NCBI GenBank assembly: GCA_017551905.1
Contig: JAFZKK010000042.1
Coordinates: forward strand, 1-50,474
Length of the DNA: 50,474 bases
Direction: 5' to 3'
From: Salinivirgaceae bacterium
Lineage (GTDB): Bacteria; Bacteroidota; Bacteroidia; Bacteroidales; SZUA-534
Position numbers and translations under genes: made by a program. Below the pieces are notes generated by a model that did no database searches, was not told the origin of the DNA, and saw only the letters and a program-made list of their open reading frames with translations. This document shows positions 43,070 to 50,474 of this stretch, in pieces (the stretch's first letter is position 1; the number at the start of each line of letters is the position of its first letter).

Positions 43070-43846
43070 CTAAATCCTACATTCTAAATTATTTACGCCC
43101 AGGCTGAACAATGCAAAATCGTATTTTACGGGGTCGTCGGGGCAGAATTGGCGCAGGCGGGCGGTGAGTTCCTCAACAGCTTGCCAGTCGTTTTGCTTTC
43201 GTGTGAGCAAGCCCAACTGCCGCGAGACATTGCCCACGTGCACATCGAGCGGAATCTGCAATGCCGACTGCGGAATGTTGCGCCAAATGCCAAAATCGAC
43301 GCCCGTGCCGCTCTGCCGCACCATCCAGCGCAAGTACATATTCATCCGCTTCGACGCCGAGCCGCGGTCGGGGTTGGCAAGGTGTTTCTCGGTGCGGTGC
43401 TGGTGGTCAATCTCGAAAAAAACTTTAAATAAATACGACAAGGCACCGCGTATCGAACCAGTCGATTTAAATCCTTCGGTAACAACATTTTCCAACCCGC
43501 CGTGGTTGACATAAATGTTATGCAGCGAGCGCAAAAATGTCACGCAGTCGGTGCCGTTGAAGGTGCGATAGACGAACTTTTCGAACGGCAGCAAATCGCG
43601 TTCGGTGCAGTTGACAATGAAATCGTGCGGCGAGCCGTCCATCCAGTTAATGAGCGTGTGCGCCGATTTGACAATGCTCTTGCGCTGTCCCCACGCAATG
43701 GTGGCGGCCAGAAATCCCGCAATGGCAATATCGTCGGGGCGGCTGAATCGGTGCGGAACCGATATCGGGTCCTCGCTGATAAAGTCGGGATTGTCGAACC
43801 TTGCGGCCTGACAATCAAGGAATTGTTTAAGTTCTGTATCATTCAT
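43070..43846 (-). CDS. DUF2400 (TIGR02757) family protein
   Basis: The 258-residue protein belongs to a conserved family common in Bacteroidota and some other phyla with no assigned role. Recognisable segments are DPISVPHRFSRPDDIAIAGF, AATIAWGQRKSIVKSA, NRGSASKRMNMYLRWMVRQ, and IPLDVHVGNVSRQLGLLTRK. The helical pattern of the last two recalls helix-hairpin-helix DNA glycosylases, which is only a structural hint. The frame reaches 43894, but the ATG at 43846 is chosen because the extension would run into the divergent rplY promoter. A TATTTTTG -7 box lies at 43856-43863 on this strand. Confidence 0.85.
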   Translation of the reverse strand: MNDTELKQFLDCQAARFDNPDFISEDPISVPHRFSRPDDIAIAGFLAATIAWGQRKSIVKSAHTLINWMDGSPHDFIVNCTERDLLPFEKFVYRTFNGTDCVTFLRSLHNIYVNHGGLENVVTEGFKSTGSIRGALSYLFKVFFEIDHQHRTEKHLANPDRGSASKRMNMYLRWMVRQSGTGVDFGIWRNIPQSALQIPLDVHVGNVSRQLGLLTRKQNDWQAVEELTARLRQFCPDDPVKYDFALFSLGVNNLECRI

Positions 43847-43877
43847 AATCGACTTCAAAAATAATAAAGTTGGCGGC

Positions 43878-43909
43878 TGTTGCACCGAAAGCATAATTTT
43901 CTACCTTTG
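43878..43909 (+). promoter_or_regulatory. Promoter of rplY-pth
   Basis: TACCTTTG at 43902-43909 is an exact -7 match, with TTG at 43880-43882 as the -33 element (19-base spacing). The predicted start near 43916 leaves a leader of about 65 bases, which contains the perfect 13-base palindrome GTGACTCAGTCAC at 43945-43957. Confidence 0.65.
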
Positions 43910-43980
43910 CGCCGCAAAAATTTTTATTGTCTAACGTGCAATGGGTGACTCAGTCACAAGTAGCACATAATTTTATTAGA

Positions 43981-44559
43981 ATGAAAACTATTGAGATTAA
44001 AGGTTCTGTTCGTTCAGAGCTTGGCAAAAAGGCAACACGCGAACTTCGCAAAAACGGACAGGTTCCTTGCGTAGTGTACGGCGGCGAGTCGGTAACCCAC
44101 TTCACAGCCCCTGTTGAGGCTTTCCGTGGTCTGATTTACACCCCGAACATCTACATCGTTGATTTGGTAATCGACGGAAAGGCTCGCAAGGCCATTTTGA
44201 AAGACGTTCAGTACAACTGCGTATCTGACGCTATCGAACACATTGATTTTCTTGAGGTTAACGACAAGAAGCCAGTTTCTATCTCGATTCCGGTGAAACT
44301 TAACGGTCTGGCCGAAGGTGTAAGACAAGGTGGTAAGCTGGTTCTGAAACTTCGCAAAATCCGTGTTAAAGGTTTGATTGCCAAACTTCCTGACATTCTT
44401 GACATTGATGTTACCGACCTCGGACTTGGCAAGGCTATCAAGATTCAAGATTTGAATTTTGACGGACTTGAACTTCTTGAGGCTAAGAACGTTGTTGTGG
44501 CAACAGTTAAAATGACTCGTGCCGCTGTATCGGCCGCCGCTACAACTGAGGAAAAATAA
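43981..44559 (+). CDS. rplY: Ribosomal protein L25 / general stress protein Ctc
   Basis: The 192-residue long form of L25 has an N-terminal 5S-rRNA-binding domain (MKTIEIKGSVRSELGKKATR, NGQVPCVVYGGE) and a C-terminal TL5/CTC beta domain (ISIPVKLNGLAEGVRQGG, LPDILDIDVTDLGLGKAIK). The frame is open from 43927, but the ATG at 43981 is the family start and the extension would translate the leader palindrome. Codons are of the T-ending type seen in the por operon (GTT, CGT, GGT), as expected for a well-expressed gene. pth follows after eight bases. Confidence 0.96.
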   Translation: MKTIEIKGSVRSELGKKATRELRKNGQVPCVVYGGESVTHFTAPVEAFRGLIYTPNIYIVDLVIDGKARKAILKDVQYNCVSDAIEHIDFLEVNDKKPVSISIPVKLNGLAEGVRQGGKLVLKLRKIRVKGLIAKLPDILDIDVTDLGLGKAIKIQDLNFDGLELLEAKNVVVATVKMTRAAVSAAATTEEK

Positions 44560-44567
44560 TTTAGGGA

Positions 44568-45131
44568 GTGAAATATCTGATTGTAGGGCTGGGTAACATC
44601 GGCGCCGAGTACGCCAACACCCGCCACAACATAGGATTTAAAGTATTGGATGCCTTGGCTAAGGCGTCCAATACTTCTTTTAGCGAGGTGCGTCACGCTT
44701 ACCGGGCCGAGATGAAGTCGCGCGGCCGCACTTTTATTCTCATCAAGCCGACAACCTATATGAATTTGAGCGGCAAGGCTGTGGCCTATTGGATGCAGCA
44801 AGAGAAAATTCCGCTCGACCATCTTCTTATCATCTGCGACGATTTGGCGCTGCCTTTCGGCAAAATCCGCATCCGCGAGCGTGGTAGCGACGGCGGTCAT
44901 AACGGTCTGAAAAACATTGCCGAAGCGCTCTCAACTACCGATTTTGCACGGCTACGCTTTGGCATCGGTAACGAGTTTACCCGCGGTCACCAAGTCGATT
45001 TTGTGCTCGGCCAATGGACAGACGAGGAAAAAGCCGCCCTCGACGAGCGCGTCAACCTTTGCTGCCAGGCTGTTCAGCAACTACCGTTTGTGGGCGTGCC
45101 GGGCATAATGAATCAGTTTAATAATAAATGA
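44568..45131 (+). CDS. pth: Peptidyl-tRNA hydrolase
   Basis: This 187-residue enzyme releases peptides from peptidyl-tRNA that has dropped off the ribosome. Family signatures are the N-terminal LIVGLGNIGAEYANTRHNIGF (catalytic His near residue 20), the substrate segment KPTTYMNLSGKAV, and ICDDLALPFGKIRIRERGSDGGHNGLKN with the catalytic Asp. The start is a GTG with an AGGGAG site directly upstream; no ATG is available before the conserved first strand. The rplY-pth pair is a common bacterial operon. A 36-base hairpin lies inside the gene at 44641-44676. Confidence 0.96.
   Translation: MKYLIVGLGNIGAEYANTRHNIGFKVLDALAKASNTSFSEVRHAYRAEMKSRGRTFILIKPTTYMNLSGKAVAYWMQQEKIPLDHLLIICDDLALPFGKIRIRERGSDGGHNGLKNIAEALSTTDFARLRFGIGNEFTRGHQVDFVLGQWTDEEKAALDERVNLCCQAVQQLPFVGVPGIMNQFNNK
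44641..44676 (+). other. 16-bp-stem hairpin inside pth
   Basis: The left arm AAGTATTGGATGCCTT (44641-44656) pairs with AAGGCGTCCAATACTT (44661-44676) around the loop GGCT. The only non-Watson-Crick pair is one U-G in RNA. The bases after the stem are CTTTT. It encodes VLDALAKASNT, starting about 25 codons into the gene. Confidence 0.8.
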
Positions 45132-45141
45132 TTATTGTGGA

Positions 45142-45180
45142 CACTAACGCAAAGAGTTAGTGGTTGCGTGTTTTTCACGC
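45142..45180. terminator. Possible terminator between pth and ispG
   Basis: Three overlapping stems are possible: CACTAAC/GTTAGTG (45142-45162), ACGCAA/TTGCGT followed by GTTTTT, and GCGTG-TTTTT-CACGC (45166-45180). The convergent genes end here, so a terminator is expected; the stems are short. Confidence 0.45.
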
Positions 45181-47076
45181 CTTCTTTCTGTCTTCCTCAA
45201 TCATTTTCAGCAGTTCTTGTGGTGCAACAGCCTCATCCACACCGCGTTTCACAAGCGTTTTGCCTTTGTATAGGTTCACTTTGCCAGGGCCGGCTCCCAC
45301 GTAGCCGTAGTCGGCATCGGCCATCTCGCCCGGGCCGTTCACAATGCAGCCCATAACGGCAATCTTCAGTCCCGTCAGGTGCTGCGTTACCTTTTTCACT
45401 TCGGCTAAACCCTTTTCTATGTCGTACAGCGTGCGGCCGCACGACGGACAGGCAATGTATTCGGTTTTGGTGTAGCGGGCGCGCGCCGATTGCAGAATGG
45501 TGAACGCTGTCTCACTCACAATGCTCACTTGCGTTGGCGCAAAATTGCTCAACCATAATCCGTTTGCCAGGCCGTCGATAAAGAACAGACCATTGTCGGC
45601 GGCGGATTTCAGTTGGAATTTGGCAACATCGGGCTCTTTGTAGATGCTGCTGACAATCACTGGCAAGTTTACACCGTTGGCAATCAGAGTGTTGAAGATT
45701 GCGCGTTGCTCGGCGGCTTGGTTCACACACATCGAGCAAGCAATGAGCACCACCGTTGGGTCGGCTTTCAGCACAGCCATTGCTTCGGGTGTCAGGGTGT
45801 TTAGGCTCACCATTACCCAGTTGCGTTTGTCTGATTTGTATTTTGCTGATAAATATGTGTTTAGACCGTAAAGCGGCTCGTAGTTGCTGTCTTTTATCCA
45901 GACTTTATAGTCAATGAGTAGCGAAATGTCTTTGGTTTTGAAGTCGGGCAAATCGATTTCGGGTGCGCCAAAATACAGAACATCAGGCGATTGCGCGCTG
46001 CCGCTTATGGTCATTGTGTTCAGGTCGAAACTGATGCCGAGCGATTTGAGCGTTTCCATCGAAAGGTCGGGCAAGTCGCAGATTACCAGCGGTTTCTTAT
46101 TGTCGAACGATGGATTCAGACTTGTGTCGCGCCGACAAACCTCGAACGGATTGAGCGCCACAGGCTCGTTGTAGTTGATTTTCACGTTTTTGGCGCTACT
46201 CTCGAAATGGTCGGCAAGCATTCGTGCCGGGGCAATTTCTGCCGCAGGGCTGCCCGTGAGCGATACGCGGATAGTGTCGCCAATACCGTCGGCCAACAGT
46301 GTGCCAATGCCAACAGCCGATTTGATTATACCATCGGTGCCAGTTCCAGCCTCGGTAACACCCAAATGAACGGGAAAATTCATCGTCTCGGCGCTCATCT
46401 GCTTCACAAGCAAGCGGTAAGCCTGCACCATAACTACGGTGTTGCTCGATTTGAGCGACACCGCAACATCTTGAAAATCATATTTTTTGCAAACACGCAA
46501 AAATTCCATCGTAGCCTCGACCATTCCAGCGGGTGTATCACCGTAGCGCGACATTATGCGGTCGGAAAGCGAGCCGTGGTTGGTGCCGATGCGCAGTGCA
46601 GTGTGGTGCTCTTTGCAAATGTCAATCAACGATTTAAGCCGCTCGTTGAGTTTGGCAAGTTCGGCTTGGTACTCATCGTCGGTGAATTCGAGAGTGGCGA
46701 AAGTGGCGCGTTTTTCAAGATAATTGCCAGGGTTAATGCGCACTTTATCAACAAATTGTGCGGCAATGTCGGCTAATTTAGCATTGAAATGCACATCGGC
46801 CACAATAGGTTTGGTGTAACCTTTGGCCACAAGTCCGTTTTTGATGTCGCGCAAGGCGTAAGCGTCGCGTTCATCGATTGCCGTAAACCTGACAAGTTCA
46901 GCGCCTGCATCGAAAATTTCAATCGCCTGATTGATAGACGCTTCCACATCGCGAGTAGGAGTGTTGGCCATCGACTGCACGCGGATTTGATTCGAACCGC
47001 CCATTTGCAACTTGCCCACCGTAATAGGGTGAGTTTCAAAGCGTTTGTCGGTGAACGACAAATTTATTATGTCCAT
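45175..47076 (-). CDS. ispG: 4-hydroxy-3-methylbut-2-enyl diphosphate synthase, long form
   Basis: The enzyme acts in the methylerythritol phosphate route to isoprenoids. The N-terminal TIM barrel is present (VGKLQMGGSNQIRVQSMANT, PIVADVHFNAKLADI, RIGTNHGSLSDRIM). The C-terminal iron-sulfur domain has YIACPSCGRTLYDIEKG and VMGCIVNGPGEMADADYGY. At 633 residues it is far longer than the E. coli form (about 370), because an extra domain of about 230 residues (roughly 300-530) separates the two parts. This long form is known from Bacteroidota, Chlamydiae and plants. Downstream pth is convergent. A palindromic repeat (47101-47128) lies just upstream. Confidence 0.96.
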   Translation of the reverse strand: MDIINLSFTDKRFETHPITVGKLQMGGSNQIRVQSMANTPTRDVEASINQAIEIFDAGAELVRFTAIDERDAYALRDIKNGLVAKGYTKPIVADVHFNAKLADIAAQFVDKVRINPGNYLEKRATFATLEFTDDEYQAELAKLNERLKSLIDICKEHHTALRIGTNHGSLSDRIMSRYGDTPAGMVEATMEFLRVCKKYDFQDVAVSLKSSNTVVMVQAYRLLVKQMSAETMNFPVHLGVTEAGTGTDGIIKSAVGIGTLLADGIGDTIRVSLTGSPAAEIAPARMLADHFESSAKNVKINYNEPVALNPFEVCRRDTSLNPSFDNKKPLVICDLPDLSMETLKSLGISFDLNTMTISGSAQSPDVLYFGAPEIDLPDFKTKDISLLIDYKVWIKDSNYEPLYGLNTYLSAKYKSDKRNWVMVSLNTLTPEAMAVLKADPTVVLIACSMCVNQAAEQRAIFNTLIANGVNLPVIVSSIYKEPDVAKFQLKSAADNGLFFIDGLANGLWLSNFAPTQVSIVSETAFTILQSARARYTKTEYIACPSCGRTLYDIEKGLAEVKKVTQHLTGLKIAVMGCIVNGPGEMADADYGYVGAGPGKVNLYKGKTLVKRGVDEAVAPQELLKMIEEDRKKA

Positions 47077-47100
47077 TGGTGAATGTTTAATCGGTGAATC

Positions 47101-47128
47101 GTAGAGACGTGGCGTGCCGCGTCTCTAC
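47101..47128. repeat. GTAGAGACG palindrome between ribE and ispG
   Basis: GTAGAGACG and CGTCTCTAC flank the centre TGGCGTGCCG, making a 28-base palindrome. It lies between the ribE stop and the ispG start on the same strand and could act as a weak terminator or mRNA end. Confidence 0.85.
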
Positions 47129-47157
47129 AAATGTCTGTTGCCTAATGCCTGATGCCT

Positions 47158-47760
47158 TTAACCCAATCTCGTAATCTGCGCAATATATTTTCCAATAATG
47201 TCGAATTCCAGATTCACCAGCGTTCCGACCTTGATTGTGTGGAAGTTAGTGTTGTCGAAAGTGTAGGGAATGATGCACACTTGGAACGAGTTCTGCGTTG
47301 GGCGGCAAACGGTCAGGCTCACGCCGTTGACGGTTACAGAGCCCTTATCCACAGTCAGATAGCCACGCCGAGCCATCTCTTTGTCGAAATCGTACTCGAA
47401 AGTGAAAACGTGACTTCCTTCGGCATCTTCAACCTTTGTGCAACGCGCCGTTTTATCGACGTGGCCCTGCACAATGTGGCCGTCCAATCGGCCGTTCATC
47501 AACATCGAGCGCTCAACATTCACCTTGTCGCCAACCTTCAATAGGCCAAGATTCGAGCAATCGAGCGTCTCTTTCATCGCTGTAACTGTGTAAGTTCCGT
47601 CTTTAATGCGCACCACCGTCAGGCAGACGCCGTTGTGCGCCACGCTTTGGTCGATTTTCAGCTCATCGACAAACGAGCATTTCAGCGTAAAATGCAGATT
47701 CTCTTGGTCTTTCTCGATGCCGACAACCTCGGCAAACTCTTCAACAATTCCTGAAAACAT
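47158..47760 (-). CDS. ribE: Riboflavin synthase alpha subunit
   Basis: The 200-residue protein consists of two lumazine-binding repeats. The first begins MFSGIVEEFAEVVGI and contains SVAHNGVCLTV. The second begins LDGHIVQGHVDKTARC and contains KGSVTVNGVSLTVCRP. It converts two 6,7-dimethyl-8-ribityllumazine molecules to riboflavin. The length is normal. A TAACTTTG box at 47802-47809 on this strand, about 40 bases before the start, may be its -7 element, so it need not depend on the glsB transcript. Confidence 0.95.
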   Translation of the reverse strand: MFSGIVEEFAEVVGIEKDQENLHFTLKCSFVDELKIDQSVAHNGVCLTVVRIKDGTYTVTAMKETLDCSNLGLLKVGDKVNVERSMLMNGRLDGHIVQGHVDKTARCTKVEDAEGSHVFTFEYDFDKEMARRGYLTVDKGSVTVNGVSLTVCRPTQNSFQVCIIPYTFDNTNFHTIKVGTLVNLEFDIIGKYIAQITRLG

Positions 47761-47801
47761 AGTTTTATTATTATGGTCTGTTTAACAAACTTTTCCAACT
47801 C

Positions 47802-47809
47802 CAAAGTTA
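47802..47809 (-). promoter_or_regulatory. Candidate -7 box for ribE
   Basis: The minus strand reads TAACTTTG, an exact TAnnTTTG, about 40 bases before the ribE ATG. No TTTG is visible at the -33 distance. Confidence 0.4.
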
Positions 47810-47810
47810 G

Positions 47811-48770
47811 TTATTTGTGCGATATCGTTCTGTTACTATTTTTTTCAGCCCGATACGAAGCAATATGCCTTTCCGATTTTTCCTTGTAGATGTCGGCAAT
47901 GGTTACCATTATTCCGGTCTCCTCAACATCGCCAAAATATGGATTTAAGCTGGTACCAAACACTTTAAGCGTCGATGAGAGGCTCATGTAGGAGTTGATG
48001 AGCGGCGGAATGCGCTCGCCTCGGGCACGCACCTCGCGCGACAATGTGCGGTAATCCTCCTTGTAGTCGTTTCCTTTGAAAGCCGCCTTCAGTTGCTCAA
48101 GGTTGAAATGCAAGTCGAGCGGATTGAGAAGATGCATAAGGCTCTCGTTTCCACCAAAATACATATTCATAAAATAGAGTAGGAAGTTGCGCGCCTCCTG
48201 ATTGTAGTGGCGGTACATTGTAACCTTTCCGAAGAAATATCGGGCTTCGGGATAATCGACAACCAAAGTGCCGAGTCCGTCCCAAAGATTGTCGAGTGTG
48301 TAAAGACTGCGGCGTCCGTCGCCAATAGCCTGATTTTCAGGCACAACAAACGAGCGGCCAAGTTCGATTATATATGGCAGATAATTCTTTTTAAACTCGT
48401 CGGAATAGTAGAACAGCTGCGATGTCGCCAAAATAGGATTGCCGTCAGCGTCAGTCGGAGCTTCGTTTCCGGTAATGAACCGATAGCCGCCAAGTATCTC
48501 CTGTTTGCGCGGGTCCCAAACAATTAGCTGACTGTAAGGCTTTTCGGCAGTGTCGTACTCATCGATGTCGCAGGCAAGACCGGTGCCTCCGCCAGCGTTG
48601 CGGAAGGTGAGTTCGCGCAGACGGCCAATCTCACGCAACAGATTCGGCGAGTCGAAATGCTTGAAAATGTAAATCTCATTGTCACCGAAATTTGTTTTGC
48701 GGACAAACTTTTCGGGAGTCAGCTCGCTTAATATCAGCTTCTTATCTATCGGTTCGATAATGTTTTCCAT
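47811..48770 (-). CDS. glsB: GNAT-type N-acyltransferase, glycine-lipid synthesis GlsB-like
   Basis: The 319-residue protein belongs to the OlsB/hemolysin-like acyltransferase family: LRELTFRNAGGGTGLACDIDEYD, SQLIVWDPRKQEILGGYRFI and IIELGRSFVVPENQ are its typical blocks. In Bacteroides thetaiotaomicron the adjacent pair glsB-glsA makes glycine lipids. GlsB joins a 3-hydroxy fatty acid to glycine, and GlsA then adds a second acyl chain. The same pair is adjacent here on one strand with a 53-base gap, which supports the assignment over ornithine-lipid synthesis, though the amino acid cannot be read from sequence. Gene symbol by homology and context. Confidence 0.75.
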   Translation of the reverse strand: MENIIEPIDKKLILSELTPEKFVRKTNFGDNEIYIFKHFDSPNLLREIGRLRELTFRNAGGGTGLACDIDEYDTAEKPYSQLIVWDPRKQEILGGYRFITGNEAPTDADGNPILATSQLFYYSDEFKKNYLPYIIELGRSFVVPENQAIGDGRRSLYTLDNLWDGLGTLVVDYPEARYFFGKVTMYRHYNQEARNFLLYFMNMYFGGNESLMHLLNPLDLHFNLEQLKAAFKGNDYKEDYRTLSREVRARGERIPPLINSYMSLSSTLKVFGTSLNPYFGDVEETGIMVTIADIYKEKSERHIASYRAEKNSNRTISHK

Positions 48771-48823
48771 AATTATCTTCCAAAAAACTTTCGTTCAACA
48801 AATTTGGCGAAAATTAGCCAAGT

Positions 48824-49654
48824 TTATTCTCGTCCCGATTCTAATAAATACGAACTCTCTCTAAGCATTTGCACCCATTCTTGCGGCTTGCGGCTTTTGT
48901 CGAAAGTCTGCCAACCGACTGGTTTTCCGAATGTTATGGTAATATCGCGGTCGTACTGGTTATACATTTCGTCGATTAGGAAAAACATTTCAAGATTGGC
49001 CTTGATATGCAATTTCTTGCGTATGTTGGCAAGGTTGTAAAAGAATTTGGAATTCTGACCAGTGATATGCACTGACACCACATCGCGTTGATATTTAATG
49101 GCTTGCGTAAGGAAGTTGCGTTTCCACTCAAGGTCGGTTATCTTCCCTTTGATTTTACGCGAACACAATCCGGCCGGAAAATACAGCACATGCTTGTCGC
49201 CGGCATATGCGCTGTCGATTGCCTCCACGCCCTCGCGCGACTGGCGTCCGTGCTTGTTTATGGGCAGAAACACACCCTTCATATTGGGCAGATTGAGCAA
49301 CAAATCGTTGACCGGAAAAAACACCTCGCCAAAATGGTGATAGACAACGCTTGTGAAAACCAAACCATCGAGGCCTCCAAGCGGGTGGTTTGATATGAAA
49401 ATCAGCCGTTTAGCATCGGCAGCAATATTCTCAACGCCCTCAACTTTTATCCGCGCGCCAAACATTTTCAGCCCGGCATCGACAAACTCGTAAGGTCCGG
49501 CGTCTTTGTTCTCACGCAAAAACCAGTTTATCTCATCGATATGCAAGGTGCGTTTCACCTTGTTCATCAAGAATTTAGGAATAAAGTTCAGTAGTTTCGG
49601 ATTCTTCGAACTGATGATTTTCTCGATATCGATTTGCGGACAATCGGTCGCCAT
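48824..49654 (-). CDS. glsA: Lysophospholipid-type O-acyltransferase, glycine-lipid synthesis GlsA-like
   Basis: The 276-residue PlsC-family acyltransferase has an NHxxxxD-type motif as SNHPLGGLDG near residue 100 and a substrate block FFPVNDLLLNLPNMKGVFLPIN. The acceptor segment LYFPAGLCSRKIKGKI is in the place of the family EGTR/PEG motif. By analogy with Bacteroides GlsA it would acylate the hydroxyl of the N-acyl glycine made by GlsB. The frame opens with a TTG at 49669, but that lies in the infB terminator, so the ATG at 49654 is chosen. Confidence 0.78.
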   Translation of the reverse strand: MATDCPQIDIEKIISSKNPKLLNFIPKFLMNKVKRTLHIDEINWFLRENKDAGPYEFVDAGLKMFGARIKVEGVENIAADAKRLIFISNHPLGGLDGLVFTSVVYHHFGEVFFPVNDLLLNLPNMKGVFLPINKHGRQSREGVEAIDSAYAGDKHVLYFPAGLCSRKIKGKITDLEWKRNFLTQAIKYQRDVVSVHITGQNSKFFYNLANIRKKLHIKANLEMFFLIDEMYNQYDRDITITFGKPVGWQTFDKSRKPQEWVQMLRESSYLLESGRE

Positions 49655-49673
49655 AAACTCATTTTTCAAAAAA

Positions 49674-49697
49674 AAGAGGCACTCAACGTGCCCCTTT
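49674..49697 (-). terminator. Terminator after infB
   Basis: On the minus strand GGGGCAC-GTTGA-GTGCCTC is followed by eight T. It lies about 20 bases after the infB stop and before glsA. Confidence 0.8.
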
Positions 49698-49715
49698 TAG
49701 TTATTGCACAAATAT

Positions 49716-50474
49716 TTAAAGTGTTCGTTTAACTTCCATCTCCTCATAAACCTCGATAATGTCACCGACCTTGATGTCGTTGTATTTATCGATGTTCAGA
49801 CCGCACTCCATACCGGTGAGCACTTCTTTGGCGTCGTCTTTGAAACGCTTGAGTGAGCCAAGTTCGCCGGTGTAAACCACAATACCGTCGCGGATGACGC
49901 GCACTTTCGATGTGCGTTTCACCTTTCCGTCGCGGACGAAGCAACCAGCAACCGAGCCAACCTTCGAAATCTTGAACACCTCGCGAATCTCAACCGTTCC
50001 GATAATCTCCTCTTTGATTTCAGGCGAAAGCATGCCTTCCATAGCGTCCTTCACCTCGTTGATTGCATCGTAAATGATTGAGTACAAGCGGATATCGACT
50101 TGCTCGCGCTCGGCAAGTTTGCGTGCGTCCATCGAAGGACGAACCTGGAAACCGATGATAATGGCGTCGGAAGCGGCGGCCAGCGTAACATCGGACTCTG
50201 AAATCTGACCAACGGCCTTGTGGATGACATTGACCTGAATCTCAGGCGTCGAGAGTTTGACAAGCGAATCCTGCAGAGCCTCGGCCGAACCGTCAACGTC
50301 GGCTTTGACAATGATGTTGAGCTCGTGGAAGTCGCCAATGGCTTTGCGGCGTCCAACCTCGGCCAAAGTAAGGTGCTTTTGTGTGCGCAAGCCTTGCTCT
50401 CGTTGCAGTTGCAGACGGCGGTTGGCAATGTCGCGGGCCTCTTTGTCGCTACTTACAACATTGAATTTGTCGCC
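49716..50474 (-). CDS. infB: Translation initiation factor IF-2, C-terminal part (gene runs off the window)
   Basis: The last 252 codons of IF-2 are present, open to the window edge. They hold the end of domain II and the whole of the C-terminal domains: [64 protein letters not shown] blocks and the final [20 protein letters not shown]. The C-terminal domain binds fMet-tRNA. The GTPase domain lies outside the window. A terminator follows, so glsA is likely transcribed separately or by read-through. Confidence 0.97.
   Translation of the reverse strand, partial: GDKFNVVSSDKEARDIANRRLQLQREQGLRTQKHLTLAEVGRRKAIGDFHELNIIVKADVDGSAEALQDSLVKLSTPEIQVNVIHKAVGQISESDVTLAAASDAIIIGFQVRPSMDARKLAEREQVDIRLYSIIYDAINEVKDAMEGMLSPEIKEEIIGTVEIREVFKISKVGSVAGCFVRDGKVKRTSKVRVIRDGIVVYTGELGSLKRFKDDAKEVLTGMECGLNIDKYNDIKVGDIIEVYEEMEVKRTL

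Overview
The window is chromosomal DNA from a member of the Bacteroidota, most likely Bacteroidales. The evidence is a complete type IX secretion (Por/Gld) core operon, a BspA-like surface protein with a Por-type C-terminal sorting domain, a long-form IspG, a paired glycine-lipid acyltransferase locus, and several promoters of the Bacteroidota type (TTTG, about 19 bp, TAnnTTTG). No insertion sequence, prophage or CRISPR array was seen. Most of the window is conserved core genome.

Layout. 1-3113 (minus): glnS, a dCMP/cytidine deaminase and the 5' part of an S41 processing peptidase. 3280-7539 (minus): a large BspA-like LRR surface protein split by a frameshift at a six-C tract, and an AAA_14/DUF4143 ATPase whose promoter is preceded by a 23-bp-period tandem array. 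8002-17566 (plus): topA, a degenerate arginase-fold gene, then porP-porK-porL-porM-porN, closed by a strong terminator. 17630-34736 (minus): one long division and cell-wall (dcw) cluster, mraZ-rsmH-ftsL-ftsI-murE-mraY-murD-ftsW-murG-murC-ftsQ-ftsA-ftsZ, followed by lpxD and thiN. mraZ is preceded by three GTGGG-type boxes at exact 10-bp spacing, the layout of an MraZ operator. murF and ddl are not in the cluster.

35074-40245 (minus): a tightly overlapping four-gene operon made of an outer-membrane barrel, an M50B-like membrane protein, a helix-hairpin-helix protein with a predicted barrel, and a DUF1593 lipoprotein. 40461-45131: a serine hydrolase, tRNA-Ser(GCU), trmN6-like and DUF2400 genes (minus), then rplY-pth (plus). 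45175-50474 (minus): ispG, ribE, glsB, glsA and the 3' end of infB.

How the genes fit together. The Por genes build the secretion motor and the outer-membrane ring. The BspA-like protein carries the matching sorting signal, so machine and a probable cargo lie within about 12 kb. The dcw cluster makes lipid II and the divisome, lpxD contributes to lipid A, and glsA/glsB to glycine lipids, so much of the window serves the envelope.

The less ordinary signals are non-coding or overlap coding sequence. A family of about 28-bp palindromes (GTAGAGACG...CGTCTCTAC) occurs four times: once as a likely terminator, once translated in frame inside the sorting domain of the BspA-like protein, and once across the ftsQ start region. 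Two tandem arrays share a 23-bp period. A 16-bp-stem hairpin lies inside pth. All calls come from reading the sequence; no database search was run.
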